Origin: Undaria pinnatifida
Lineage: Eukaryota; Sar; Phaeophyceae; Laminariales; Alariaceae
Assembly (NCBI GenBank): GCA_012845835.1
Contig: JABAKD010000002.1
Span: forward strand, 23,292,518 to 23,356,517
Length of the DNA: 64,000 nt
Reading direction: 5' to 3'
The notes under the pieces are model-generated. The model was not told the origin of the DNA, did no database searches, and saw only the letters and a program-made list of their open reading frames with translations. This document shows, piece by piece, positions 33,155 through 45,280 of this stretch. Each line of letters starts with the position of its first letter. The first letter of the stretch is position 1. A program made the translations under genes and the position numbers.

Positions 33155-34904
33155 TTCATCGCGGAAGGAAAGATAATCGGGCGGAAGCAGAGCACGTGCA
33201 GAAACTCTCAGGACTGTTCCCAAATCAGCTCTCGGAAAGTATCGCGGACACTTCTCGTAAGAATCTGGAAATTTATCGGGAATTTTCTGAACGGTGCTCG
33301 ACAAAGCTCCCAGCACATGCCTTGGAACGATTTTCAGAACAATCATCGGAACGGTGCTCTGAACATTTTTCAGAACGGGCAAGAACGGGCAACAGCAGCA
33401 GCTACATATTATATTATACCACGGCGATGTGTAGCCTGAAGCGAGCAAAAATCGGCGTCTTTATGCGTACGCCCGAAAACGCGCACAAACAGCAGCAGCA
33501 TCTGCATAAGTACCTGCTTTCGCTCATGTGCAGGCGGCGTATTTGTTGTAGACGAAATGGGTCATCCTTTTCCTTCCCGTTATGAATGACAGCCAAGTTC
33601 GTTTGATATAGAATGAACTTGCTTGTTTTTCGTCCAGGGTTAAGTGGTAAAGAAACAGATGGGGAGGGCGAGGGGGCGGGGGGCGGGAACGGATTGGTAA
33701 CAGTAAAATTTTGACCGTTTTGTTTTTGCTGTCTCGCGGCAACTTTTCTCAGAAATTGCGAGAGGGGGCGAGAGGAGGGGCTGTCGAAGCAAAGAGGAAC
33801 AGGAAGGCGGCTGTAGTAGCGGTACGATAAAAAAAAAGTTGAGGATAACAACGACGGTGGATCGCGTCTGAAACGCGTCTGACGGCGCGCGGCCCGGCGT
33901 TATTTAGCAGGGGTTTTCACGGATCATGACCCATCCCGCGGGTCGGGTCAGGAGGTAGATGTTCAAAATCTCACGGGTCCGGTACGGTTGGGTCTCACCG
34001 GTCTGGTAGGACCACCCTGGCCCGACCTGACCCGACCCGCGAGAAGTGCGACCCGGCACGTGAATAGCTCTGGTTGCTCGCACACGAACGTGCGCATACC
34101 GCCGGGGTAAGGGTAGCATGTAAGAGTTTTTTTGGGGCGCGCGTTTGGAGAGTGTGAGGGAAAGAACCAGTCGACTCGGGGTTGTGTGCCTCTGCACGGC
34201 TTTTTGTGACGCCGTTTGTTCGTTGCCCTTCCTTGGCTGGAACCGCAGGAAATACGCAGTATAAAGTACATGTAAACACGAAATAGTTTTTTACTAGTTG
34301 ATGACGTAGGTTGTTGCGAAAAAGCACACAATTATATATGATACACGATGTTGTCAGCATAAAAAGGTCTCGCTGCGCGATGGGACACCTCGACGTCCTG
34401 CTTACGCTGGATCGTGCTCGGTCGTGAGCTGCCCGTGCCGAAGACCAAATGTCAGAGCTGTAAGTCGGCAGGATTTCACGACTAAAAAGTAATCGGTAGG
34501 TGCTGTTAGCCAACTAAGTGACTTTAGTCGGCAAGTCAGCCGGCGAAATTAGCTGATGGTCAGCCGACTTTCCGACTTCAGTCAAGAGAGCGAAGCGAGC
34601 CAAATCACCAGCCGACTTTCCGACTTCAGTCAAGAGAGCGAAGCGAGCCAAATCAGCCCCCCCCGGCCGAGGGGGGCCTTTCCGAAAAAGGAAACAACGC
34701 AGTCCGCATTAAAAAGTCCTTCCTACGAGTACGGAGACCCGATAAGTCGGATAGTCGGCACCTCCGTAGAACGACTTACTATTAGTCCGAGACTAGTAGC
34801 TAGTTGGTGGCTTAAGTCGTGCCGACCACACAGCTCTACCAAACAGCCAACCACAATAGCTGGTGGGGTGGGTTAGACGGTAGGTTAGCCGGTGGCTATC
34901 GACT

Positions 34905-34985
34905 GACTTCTCTTCTCCCGCCGGGCGCTTGCCTTCATTTTCGATCACGCATGGTGTTCAGCATTCCCGCTGCTCGTCGTTTGCT
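34905..34985 (-). mobile_element. 3' fragment of the tRNA-derived SINE
   Basis: CTTGCCTTCATTTTCGATCACG followed by CAGCATTCCCGCTGCTCGTCG matches the reverse complement of the SINE tail. Confidence 0.6.
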
Positions 34986-35340
34986 AGCGGATGGCCACCA
35001 CTTTTTAAGTATCTGTTCATGATTCTTATTCTGGCCACTAACCACAAGGGGTGGCGCTAACACTACACAACGCTCCATCGCTGGCGCTGTGATGAGAGAA
35101 GAGGAGGGCAAAAAAAGCGGTGAAGAGTCTTCCTCCGCCGTCGCTGAGTTAGTTGTATCCCCCACCCGGTGCAACGCAACAGAAGGGGCTCGCATCATAA
35201 ATACATGTCGTCAGATCAGTTGGCGAACACATCGAACGACTATTTCGCTACAATAAAAAGCGGTTCACTTGTTGAAGGGCTCGCGCCTTGGCTGGTTACT
35301 GCATCTTAATGTATATGTGCAGTGATTCAGTGATACAGCA

Positions 35341-35526
35341 GTGGATACCCCGATTTAAGAGCGCCCCGTGACTAGTCGAAACAAGCGCTCTTTGCAACAT
35401 TTGTGTTGCGTTTTGTTCTGTAGCGTGGGAAATCTATAGCGTTTCCTATAGGCGGGACATGCCGATTCGTCCGCTCTCAAGTCCTGAATACTCTTATCGT
35501 GGGCGCTCTTGAATCGGGGTGCCCAC
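35341..35526. mobile_element. MITE-like element, ~186 bp, with ~27 bp terminal inverted repeats
   Basis: The left end GTGGATACCCCGATTTAAGA and the inverted right end GTGGGCACCCCGATTCAAGA continue into GCGCCC on both sides. The interior is unique and non-coding. Confidence 0.65.
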
Positions 35527-36570
35527 ACTGTAGGCTGTTAAAACTCCACTTTCGGTTTCATGTGGTGGGCACCCCGCCATGGAATTAATTGTTCGTTACG
35601 CTTCAACAAACTAGGTTCAAGAGTTCGTTTATTAGCCCGGTAACTAGCGCGAGTGGTCTGTCACACTCGGCAGGCAGAGTGATAGTACAGGTTTACCGCC
35701 CCCTAGCGTAGCCTTGGTCGAGCACAAGGCCTGACTGAGCTATGGTGGTGTGATGGTACTCCGAGTGGGGGATGCGTGGTTGGTCGGTGTTGGGAAGCGT
35801 GCCCCTCATGGGTTCCGCTGTCTTTGGTTGGTCTCTCCTCATGGCTATGGAAGGCACTCCACTACAGTACTGAGCACAACTCAATAAAGTATTATGATAC
35901 ACTCTGTTCGAAAGTATAAGGAACACCTTTGGACATTTTAACATCGAAATAAAATGTTGCTTATTAGTCTAGACTATATATTTCTGGACAGAGTGGCAGT
36001 ACATATACTCCCATTTTCACTACAAGGTTTAGAGGTCGCTAGCAGGAACGGCCCTGCATCTCGCTCGACACCTCTCGAGAGTTAACTAATACACGACCCT
36101 TTCTATGGTGGTGCGTATCGCGAACCGAACAAGAACAAAAACGCTTACCACTTGCAAATCAATTGGAGAGACGCTTGCTGCGTGAGAGGCCCCGAGCCGC
36201 TTGCAGATGAGGCCCTAATAGTGTGGCTGTTTAATAGTACAAGTAGTATAGCAGTAGTAGTACCGTAACATTGGTCGGATAGAACGCCCACTCGCGGCGT
36301 CCAGTCGGTGTAACAACGATGTGTGAAGGTGTAGGCATGGTATGTGTCTTCTTCCAATACTAATGTACCTACAGACAACCGTGACAACCGTGATGACGAT
36401 ATCATAATTAAAATTCCTCTTGAGAACTGCACCAACTTTATTTTGGGGGCATGCTACGTAAAATAATCGGTGTTGTTGGAAACGATGGACACGATCGGTT
36501 AGTCAACCACCAGTCAATGACGAAGAAGGGTTTTCGAGGGATGTACATTCTTTGTCTTTTTGGCGGAGCA

Positions 36571-37170
36571 CCGCGGCAGTGTCCACGGACCTCCACGGCA
36601 TTCCACGGCCATATCGACGGCGTTCCACGGACAACCACGAACAATCCACGGGCTACCGCGGACATTCCACGGGCTTCAACGGACATTCCACGGGCTTCCA
36701 CAGAATGCCGCGGCAAGTAGCGGAACACCGCTCTCCACCGCAACCTCCACGGCAAGGTCCACCGCAATCTCCACGGCATACTCCACGGCAGCACCCACGG
36801 CATACCACGGCAAGCCGTGGCCACCCTCGGAAACGTCCACGGAAGCACCCACGGCAACGCCCACGGACACGCCCACGGAAGCACCCATGGAATTGTCCAC
36901 GAAAACGTCCGTGGGCATCCATGGATAGGTCCACCGAAACACCCACGGCAAGACCCACGGCCATGCCCACGGACACCCACGGCAAGACTCACGGCCATGG
37001 CCGCGGACGGCCACGGATGGCCGTGGGAATTGTTGCGGTTGGACGTCAACAGAAACTGCAGTGGCAATTGCCGCGGACTTCCGTGGGCATGGTTGGTACG
37101 ACGGAGTTTGCAACGGAAAGAACCGCGGTGCGTGCTGTGGCGATTGCCACGGACTTCCGCGGACTTCTGT
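36571..37170 (+). repeat. CCACGG-based minisatellite
   Basis: Units of 6-18 bp built on CCACGGCA/CCACGGAC dominate to about 36960. Beyond that, CCGTGG (the reverse complement) and CCGCGG forms mix in. The long open frames on both strands here are repeat artefacts. Confidence 0.85.
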
Positions 37171-37388
37171 TAAGGAATTTAGTGGGGTAATAGTCCGTTT
37201 GACCACTTGCAACTGGTTAACCAATAGCTTACCCAAACTAAGCCTTATAACACTCTCCCCCCCTGAAACGGCGGGATAGCAGGTCGGCCGGATATACGGC
37301 GGACCTCTGTCAATATCCAAGCCGTTTCATTTCCTGGGGATACCAGGAAGAGTATTTTTCTCTTTTCTGTCCTGCCGACGACGCCACT
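37171..37388 (-). mobile_element. Terminal arm of the large foldback element of 5121-5585
   Basis: GGGGTAATAGTCCGTTTGACCA, CCAATAGCTTACCCAAACTA and CTGAAACGGCGGGATAGCAGG match one arm of the element at 5121-5585. It interrupts the CCACGG/CCGTGG minisatellite. Confidence 0.65.
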
Positions 37389-37657
37389 TGTTAAATTAAA
37401 GGTGGGAGACACAGAGTGCCCCCTGCAGGTCTGCCAATTGAGCAGGTCCTCGGAGAGTACTCACTTTCGTTCCTTTGTAGAGATGTAGCTTTATTCGTTT
37501 CCACCAGAGCCCGGGATAGCTTCTGAGATCGGAGGCGCGTGCCTCCGATCTAATTCCTAACTTCCCCGAATATAAACCGCCAACCTTATCATACGAAACC
37601 CATCCAAATGATCTCAAATTCGGATACCTGCAGGCCTTTCGAGGCCGTATCTTAACA
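37389..37657 (-). mobile_element. LTR-like repeat, 269 bp, minus orientation
   Basis: On the minus strand it begins TGTTAAGATACGGCCTCGAA and ends TTTAATTTAACA, with TG...CA termini and the same 269 bp length as the copy at 6358-6626. It includes a perfect 11-bp-arm palindrome (AGATCGGAGGC...GCCTCCGATCT). No internal retrotransposon region adjoins it, so it looks like a solo LTR. Confidence 0.7.
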
Positions 37658-37980
37658 CTTCCGTGGTGATTGCCGCGTTGCCGTGGCAATGGCCACGGAT
37701 GGCCGTGGAAATTGCCACGGCAGTTTCCGCCGAAACTGCCGTGGCAATTGCGGCAGACTTCCGTGGGTTGCCATGCTTGGTACGACGGAGTTTGCCACGG
37801 GCAAAACCGCGGCACGTACCGTGGCCAGAAACCGTGGCATTTGCCGTGGAAGTACCATGAGCCGTGGCACTTGCCGTGGAAACCCGCGGAGCCGTGGAAA
37901 CCCGCGGATTCTTTCGTAGCCCGTGGCAACCCCACGGGAGTCCACGGATTTTCCGTGGTCATTGCCGTGGACCTCCGGTA
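37658..37980 (-). repeat. CCGTGG-based minisatellite (opposite orientation to 36571)
   Basis: CCGTGGCAATTGCC, TTGCCGTGGAA and similar units continue the hexamer family on the far side of the inserted LTR-like repeat, now mostly in the CCGTGG orientation. Confidence 0.8.
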
Positions 37981-39091
37981 AAAAGTCAAATAATGCGCAT
38001 TCATTCGTGCATGCTTCCCGCGTGTCCTTGATCTCCGTGCATTGTTATTATGCGGGTACACCCCCCCCTTTTACCTCAGCAGTCCCTGCAATAGTACCAG
38101 CTGCCTTCGTGTGTGCGATGCTTTGCAGTCTGGACTAAGCAATTTTTTCGAGTAACGGTTATAGTCCATGGATCTTGTGGTCGTGCAATGGATGATGGAC
38201 ATTGTAAAACGGTCACGCACAGCGTACAGCAGAGCATCTCGTCATATTCTATCTGATGATATCAGCATGCAAAACAAACGAAACGCCGAACGAACCGTAT
38301 CGTCAACCTCCCGGCGAATGGATGGAGGGCTACTTCGTGTGTGCGATACTGCTGTAGTCTGCGACGAACATTACCTTTCGAGTAAACGCTCGCTACGTGC
38401 TCTGTCGACGGATATTTTTCTTGCTTGCTTTATTTGCCTTCGAGTAGCGGACGGTAAAAAAATGTAGAACGGCCATCACGGCAGAGCAGCAAAACAAAAA
38501 AAGTGTAAAACAACAACGAAGACAGACTTCATTATTAGTGTCGAACCACACCTTCAACCCCGATGGGAACGGATCGGAGCGTTGCTTCGTGTAGTCTAGT
38601 CTACGAGCATATCCTGGTATCTTTCGAGTAACGTTACATGTTGTTGTCGGTGGATATCTTCAATTCTTGCTCTTCTTAACATAACGGGTAACGGACGCAA
38701 CGGCCACGACAAAACAAACAGCGGAACAAACGATGTTCAGAACCCTCCCTATACAGTAGACCTTCAACCCCGGGCCGGCGCAAGATTCCAAGATTCTATT
38801 TCGACCAGTATGGAACCGACCCCTCGGCAACGGCGCAACAGTGGACCCACGTGCGGGAAGCCGACCCTTCTCCGACCCGCGACGACCGAGACCGTGGCGG
38901 ACGCAGAGCTGGGAGACACGGAGGATCTGAGGATCTGTCAGATCTCTATGATCCCCTTCTCCCTTTCTGCACAAGCAACTACAGAAAGTTGAACTCCCCG
39001 ATGCCCCCCAGGTGGGTACGTACGTAGACGTAGCCACAAGAAAGCACCACGAACCTTGCCTTGTTGGGCTCTCGTTCGCCCCAACATTGCA

Positions 39092-42000
39092 ATGACGGAG
39101 TTCAAGCGGACGTCCGAAGAGCTGGCGAAGCTGGAAGAGGTGCTGAATGATTTGAGCAGCACTTCCTCCACCTCTGCACCGGAAAAGTTGGAATCGTTTT
39201 CCTCCGCTAAGGCAAGCTCAACAACCAAGTTTGAACGCGATTTCTACGTGCAGTATGATACGAAGCAATCAGAAGTAGTCGTTCCTTCACGTATAGCACC
39301 GGTGTGTGCCAGAAGGAAATACCTACACTATATCGGCAGCCGGCACTACTCCGCATACTATATACCACTGCTCGTTGTTTTTGTCAGCTATGCCAACCGG
39401 CTTCATTGGCACTATATCGGGTTACTGGCACTACTCAATCGGCACTATAGAGGGACTATGCTACTACTGTATCATACCCAGGGGTACAAGATACTGGTAC
39501 GATACCGATGTGGTCTAAATTATAATGACCATATGTTGATAAAATTTAATATAAAAAGTTTCTTATATTTAGACCCATAATGGTATACTGGTACGATATT
39601 TACAGGAGCCTAGCCGCATGTGTGTTCGTCGTTCGTTCCCATCGACATCCAGCACATCCAGCGACCCGTGCTGATTCCTGGTTCATCCTAGAGATATACA
39701 AGCTGTCATGGCATGAGGCAGACAGAGATAATAATGCATCGCAAAACACAGGTCGTTCGGAGATTTGGCAATGCAGCTCACAATATATCAGGTATACCTG
39801 ACACCCTGCCCGCGCTTATTATGGTGTCTGCAACCGCAACTGCTGTACTCATTGTTACCAGGTACCTGGTACATCATCAGTAGGCGTCTCGACGCTCTAC
39901 GGGTAGAATCTAGTGCCGTACAGCTGCGTGCCATTCATAGGATGTTATTAATAGGATGTTAGGCCGCCTGTGCTTGACTAAATCGCGCTCGGTGTCCTCC
40001 GGTGACAATCTACTCATGATCTACCTGATACTTCGTCAGGACGCTGCTCAAACTGCGGAACTGCCACGTAGGTGCTCGTAGATAGACGGCATCGACACGT
40101 GCTCGTATGATAGACGGCAGCGACACGGCGATATGGTAATACGCCCTCGTGCGATACAAACTTACCATTACAACCTCTCTGATGTCGCTCGCAACTCTTT
40201 GTGTACATGGTATGGACCCCCGGATGCCTTGGCCAACACCGAGCAGACCCGGCTGGAGAACGAGCTGTCTCAGAAAGTTGCCAAATTCGAGAAACGATTA
40301 AGCGAGACAGACCCTGTGTCGGGCGCGCCACGGTACGGAGATGGCATGACTGCCAAGGTGAGAGAGAACACGACACGTATGGTACAAACCGTTCAGCGCT
40401 TTTGGGACCCCCATGAAAGGCGAATCAAAACAGTCGGGATGCGCGGCCCTATCAATTGCTCGTGTGGCCTCAACCACCGAACCTGCCCCCCCCCCCCCCC
40501 CCCCTCTCGTTTTTTGCCGAAGTTATTTTCGTTTATTTTGATGATTACGCCCGTCTCCCATCGTTTTCGCCATGCCTTTATGGTATTGCTAGGTCATTGC
40601 CCTCGCCGCCAAGCACCAGGCGCTTCTCCAGCGGCTGGTGCAGGTGGAGGCCGAGGTCACAGCCGCGGTGTCACAACACGAGTCAAGACACGCGGTTGCT
40701 ACGGAGGAAGAGCGAAAGGTTTGGCGTGGGCTTGGGCAGAGTTTGTCTGTTGGAAACCGCGGATTTTTACGCTCTGTCCTGCGGAAACCATATTTTGGTG
40801 GCTCGATTCGCTCTAGAGGATTCGCGGTACTAGTTGAGCATGTGACTTTTGTGCAAGAGCCCCTATTAATCGGGAGATTTCAAGACAGGAAAGTTCAGGA
40901 CAGGTTGTGGAGGAAATGGAAGGAAGAACATTGAAACAATACCAAAACGCTTCCCCCCCCCCCCTCCCTAACATTACTCTGCGTTACGTTAAATTGTGAC
41001 ATTGATCTACCGCCTACCCTGTACGGTAAGGTTTTCGACCGACCTCTTTTCCCAGCGGAGGCTTTCTTTGTTTAAAATTCGCGTGTCATGAGGCAAGGAA
41101 GCAGGCGCATGCTAAGCGTCGCACTACCTCTGTTGTTCCCCGGACGTTGAACATGTCCGCGAACAACCGCTTCCGATACTGATTTGAAAAGCGAGAAGCG
41201 GAGCGCCTGCAGGAAGAGGAGGCGCGAATTCGGATCCGCCTAGCGGAGGCGGAGGAAGAGCGAAGAAGAGCGGTGAGAGAGAGGTGTCCCCTGCGTGCGT
41301 TGTGCCTTGTTTCTTTCCCGATAACCCTTCGCCCACTGCCAAACTGCTCCTACGTTGATTCCAAGTAATATGTCCCAGTAGAAGGCGTCGCAATTCTTAA
41401 GGCGTTTTTGTGTCGTCGTTCTCGTTTTTTCCTCTGATGATTCCAGCGCTCGGGGCTTCGGGGTGCTGTGCGGATTTTTTTTCATGTTTCAACAGCAGAG
41501 TACAAGTAGTCTTTTTCATTCTGTTTAGCATGTGTTTTATATAGGGTGCGAAACTTGCAGCTGTCGCGCTTCCTGTAGTTTTTTTGTCAATAGATAGCAC
41601 CGGTCGAACAGGTACTATACACGACAGGCCACCGTGGGAACTGTTCTACCCCCCCCCCCCCCCCGGCGCGCCAAACACCTCACGGCGGCTTGGTGCAAGC
41701 ATGTGTCTGCCTGGTTGGTGAAGCCCGACGTGCTCCGTCCCGGCATAGTAGGGATGCGAGGGTCTATGGTCATACGACTACGACCATGCACAAACTGAGT
41801 ACCCCCCCCCCCCCCCCCCCCCCTCCCTCTCTACCTCCTTCTCCCTCCCTACCGCCCCCCACCTTCCCCTCCGCCTCTCTACCCCCTCCCCCCCCCACAC
41901 ACCCTCTTCCCCCCTAACTACCCCCTGACCCTCCCTACCCCCGGACCCTCCCTACCCCCTGACCCTCCCTAACCCCTGACCCTCCCTACCCCCTGACCCT

Positions 42001-44891
42001 CCCTACCCCCCCCCCGATCCCATGATTCCACTCTCCCGTGGTGACGGTCCGACTAACGGCAAAGATAATCAATCACCATCTTGAATTTACACCTCGGCCA
42101 CCGCGTCCCGTTTTGCTCCACCACGCCCCCCCCCGCGCCCCAACGCTCCGCCATCCCGTACAAGGCGCTGTCGCAAAGCATTCTCGACCAGCAGCGCGAA
42201 CGCGTGGCGGCCGAGGCGAATCGAAGCCGAGAAGAGCGCCAACAAGCCGCCGACGAGGAGGCAGCGAGGCTAGCGGAGGATAAGAGGAGGTTGGTTGACA
42301 GAAATTCCAGAGTGCGCCAGTATACGTTGCTTTTGTTAATATACGAAGCAGGAACTATGAGTACACTTTTTTTTGCGACTATCTCGCTTCCATGCTCGCC
42401 CGCGTTTGCGCTGGGAGGAGGGGGGGCGGGGGGTAGTTTTGTTCCACAACACGGGCGTTCTCGAAGGAATTTTGTCGTCTTATTACTGCTGCAAGCAGGG
42501 GAGGGGGGCAGGGGGGGGTTACTCCACAGCACGGGCGTGCGCGGAGAACTTTTTTTCACACTGTGCTGTTAGTGATGCGCGCAAGTTCGGGGTTCGAGAT
42601 AGCCTCTTTTGTTAGTGTCTTTTGCGCTCACTGTGAAACGTATCGCATTAACGGCGCATTCACTCATAACCGTGTGCATGAAGGCGGGAACGGGGGGCCC
42701 AAGAGCTGACGGGCTCGGTCGCTGTGGGGGCCGCGGGAGTGGAGGACGGGTTGCGCCGCATTGATGACGCCTGCGGAGGAAACCCCTTGGAGAAGAAAGC
42801 TGCCGTGGAAGCGCTACAGCAGGTACCCGATGATTTTGACAGTCGAGGGCTTGACGTTTTTTCAGGCGGTTTGTTCTCGGTGGGGGGGAGGAGGGGGGAG
42901 GCAAGGAGGAAGGGAGAAAGGAGGGGGGGGGGGGGAGGGAGGAAGGAGGGAGGGGGGGAGGGGGGGATTGGGGGGAACGAGCGAGAGAGAGAAAGGGGAT
43001 GTCCCTGTGGTGGAGAGGAACGAGCTGGGGATCCGCGCACCGACGAAGCAGGGGGTAGGAGTTGCTTTTTTGGAGGAAGAACACCAACGCGAATGCCTGC
43101 CAGGAAAGGCGCAAATGCTGCCGCAAATATGGTAATCGCTACTTAACCAGCGGCGTGTTTACCAAGGAAGACGCAAATGCTGACGCAAATAGGGCATGCG
43201 CTGCGTGGGCTCGAGCAAGTTGGTGCCATGGCGATAAACAGCCTCGTGTGCGCAGTTGCACGACGCAGCGCGTGTGGTGCGAGTCGCCGTAGGACACGGT
43301 GACTGGCACCAGTATACAAGCTGGGCCGGCCAAGAAACCCATAATCCGTCAGTCGGGCATATCTTTTGAACGACGGTGACCCACTGCAAACTGAGCATAT
43401 CCTTGTAATCAGCTAGATGCGGTCGTCATTTTGAGCCCTCCAGCTTGAGAATCTGTGAAGTTGGCGCCGAAAAAAGTGTTCGCCACTCACGTTTTCTAGT
43501 TTGAGCATTTTTTTTCATGATTTGTTTGTGTTGCTTTTTTTAAAATTGCTCGAAATACAAAGTGGATGGAATTGGCGTAATTTTTCTGGGCATGTACATC
43601 TTGGGACGAGGAGTAGGGACATATGCTTTTCATTTCATGGGTCATTTCCGTTCGAAATATATGGAGGAATCCCTGAATTATATGTAAATTTGCATGCAGA
43701 GGCACTCCGGTGAAAACTTGGCCATGCACCTCTCAATTTTTGAAGTTAAGACCTGAATTTTTGACACGTGATTTGGACCAAGCTCACCAAAACAGTACTT
43801 GGCGAGCTCAAAGAAAAAAAAAAAAAAGCCGACATACGGCCTGCTAAAAGTTTTCCATGATCATGAAATGGACGAAAAGTCAACGGATTTTGATTTCGTT
43901 TTTTGAGCTCGCCAAGTAATGTCTCGGCGAGCCTGTTATAAATTGCGTGTCAAAATTTCAGGTCCGAACTCGAAAAACTGAGCGGGGCACAGCGATATTG
44001 GTTTGTTTTGAGCGTCTTGGCCGGCCCAGCTTGTATACGTACTCACTCGAAGCTTACCTTCTGCCTGGCTTGTTCGATGGTCTCTTGATCAATTGTGGCA
44101 CTAACCAGCCAGCGCATCGATGTGTAGTGGGCTGGTGTAATAACTGACTTTTAGTTAGTACGCTGCCATGCCAAATTGGAGCATTTTCTCGTGCAAGTGG
44201 TGGTCGTTTCAATCGGCAGTCAGTCGACGCTTGAGTCCCTTCCCTCCCCGATCTGCCTACGTGAACGCTGGACGTATGGTGTTACAGATCTTGCGCAACG
44301 TCGCCTCGAATCCGGAGGACCCGCGTTATCGACGCATCAAGAGAGACAACGAGAACTTTCAACGGGCGCTGGGGCGTTTCGAGGGAGGAATCCAGATCCT
44401 TCTATCGTCGGGATTTAGAATGCAGGCGAGTGTAAATTTTATCACGCGTATGATGGCCCTTTCCCGGCCATTCGTCTTTCCATCCATCCATCCATCCATC
44501 CATCCATCCATCCATCCATCCATCCATCCATCCATCCATCCATCCATCCATCCATCCATCTATCTATCCATCCATCCATCTATCCATCCATCCATCCATC
44601 CATCCATCCATCCCTCCATCCATCCATCCATCCATCCATCCATCCATCTATCCATCCGCCCATCCATCCATCCATCCATACCTACATACAATACATCCAA
44701 CTGATGTTTTGTGTTGTTTGTGTGCTATCCTGCCATTGGTCATATTTTGGCGGCAGGTAGAGGAAGGCCAGACAGTCCTCGTGATGCACGAACCGGATCT
44801 TTCGGAAGATATGGACGGGTGGAGCGAGTGGTACAAGCACATCACTGAGGCGGCAGAGAGGCTCAAAATGGAGCTGGACGAAAGATTTTAA
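39092..44891 (+). CDS. Coiled-coil protein with C-terminal PUB/PUG domain (p97/VCP-binding type)
   Basis: Exons: 39092-39211, 40247-40357, 40593-40718, 41192-41272, 42165-42293, 42706-42822, 44288-44425, 44757-44891 (TAA). All joins are phase 0; the sum is 957 nt, about 318 aa. Residues 1-77 are Lys/Glu/Ser-rich ([18 protein letters not shown]). Residues 78-190 are strongly charged and predicted coiled coil ([15 protein letters not shown]- and [20 protein letters not shown]-type heptads). Residues about 195-290 match the PUB fold: a helix ending [10 protein letters not shown], then [35 protein letters not shown] and LLSSGF. This is the pattern of PUB domains in peptide N-glycanase and UBXN6, which dock on the C-terminal tail of p97/VCP. 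No UBX, UBA or transglutaminase domain is visible, so it is neither of those proteins. The first intron needs a GC donor (AAG|GCAAGC), and intron 7 uses either CAG|GCGAGT or AGT|GTAAAT. The acceptor of exon 4 has a weak pyrimidine tract. Confidence 0.75.
41655..41825 (+). mobile_element. Poly(C)-ended dispersed repeat in the PUB gene
   Basis: AAACACCTCACGGCGGCTTGG, GCCCGACGTGCTCCGTCCCGG and GGGATGCGAGGGTCTATGGT lead to ACTGAGTA and a run of about 20 C. Sense orientation, intron 4 of the PUB gene. Confidence 0.75.
41925..42018 (+). repeat. CCCTACCCCCTGACCCT minisatellite
   Basis: About five copies of a 17-base unit (CTACCCCCTGACCCTCC), between the poly(C)-ended repeat and exon 5 of the PUB gene. 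Confidence 0.8.
43312..44038. mobile_element. MITE-like element, 727 bp, with perfect 23 bp TIRs
   Basis: The left end GTATACAAGCTGGGCCGGCC and the right end GGCCGGCCCAGCTTGTATAC are exact inverses over 23 bp. Subterminal arms (43735-43812 and about 43900-43985) are also inverted and centre on TACTTGGCGAGCTC. A flanking TA could be a Tc1/mariner-type target duplication. No transposase frame. It lies in intron 6 of the PUB gene. Confidence 0.75.
44480..44695 (+). repeat. (CATC)n tetranucleotide microsatellite
   Basis: Over 200 bp of CATC repeats with a few CTAT and CCTC variants, in the last intron of the PUB gene. Confidence 0.98.
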
Positions 44892-45280
44892 CATCGACAC
44901 CTTTTTATTTATCTCTTGTTTTTTTGTCTTCCGTCCGAAGGGTGAAAAAGAACCTTATAGGCTCACCACATTTCCACGTACTACATGTGTTGTGTGTCGG
45001 TTAATCTCAATTACCGAAACATGTTTCTGTGCCCTACGCGGACGGTAGCGTGTTTTGTTGAGTGTGAGGCATGCGGTGTTTTTCGTATACAGATCATACA
45101 AACACCCGACTCCACTAGTGGAACGTGGAAATCGATGGTGCTGCTACAGCACCGTCTCCACTCGCCACATCGACGCCACTGCTTGCAACACCAGGCTGCT
45201 GCTGGTGTTCAGCTGGTGTTCTCCAGCTGCTCCTGGCGTTCTCGGCACAATCTTTTCCGTGGTTGCAGACAAGGCTAATG

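Larger units (their letters stand above)
33155..36570. other. Intergenic spacer between annexin and PUB genes, proximal part
   Basis: No gene was recognised. It contains a GGGTCGGGT repeat copy (33905-34065), a direct 47-bp-type duplication (34555-34650, 'CCGACTTTCCGACTTCAGTC'), a SINE fragment (34905-34985) and a small TIR element (35341-35526). The sequence just after the annexin stop probably includes its 3' UTR. No AATAAA signal is evident there. Confidence 0.5.

Noticed and set aside
36438-37320. Frames over 200 codons on both strands
   Set aside because: CCACGG minisatellite translation; no domain pattern.
44480-44695. CRISPR-like regular array
   Set aside because: Uninterrupted CATC tetranucleotide repeat without spacers; a microsatellite in a eukaryotic intron.
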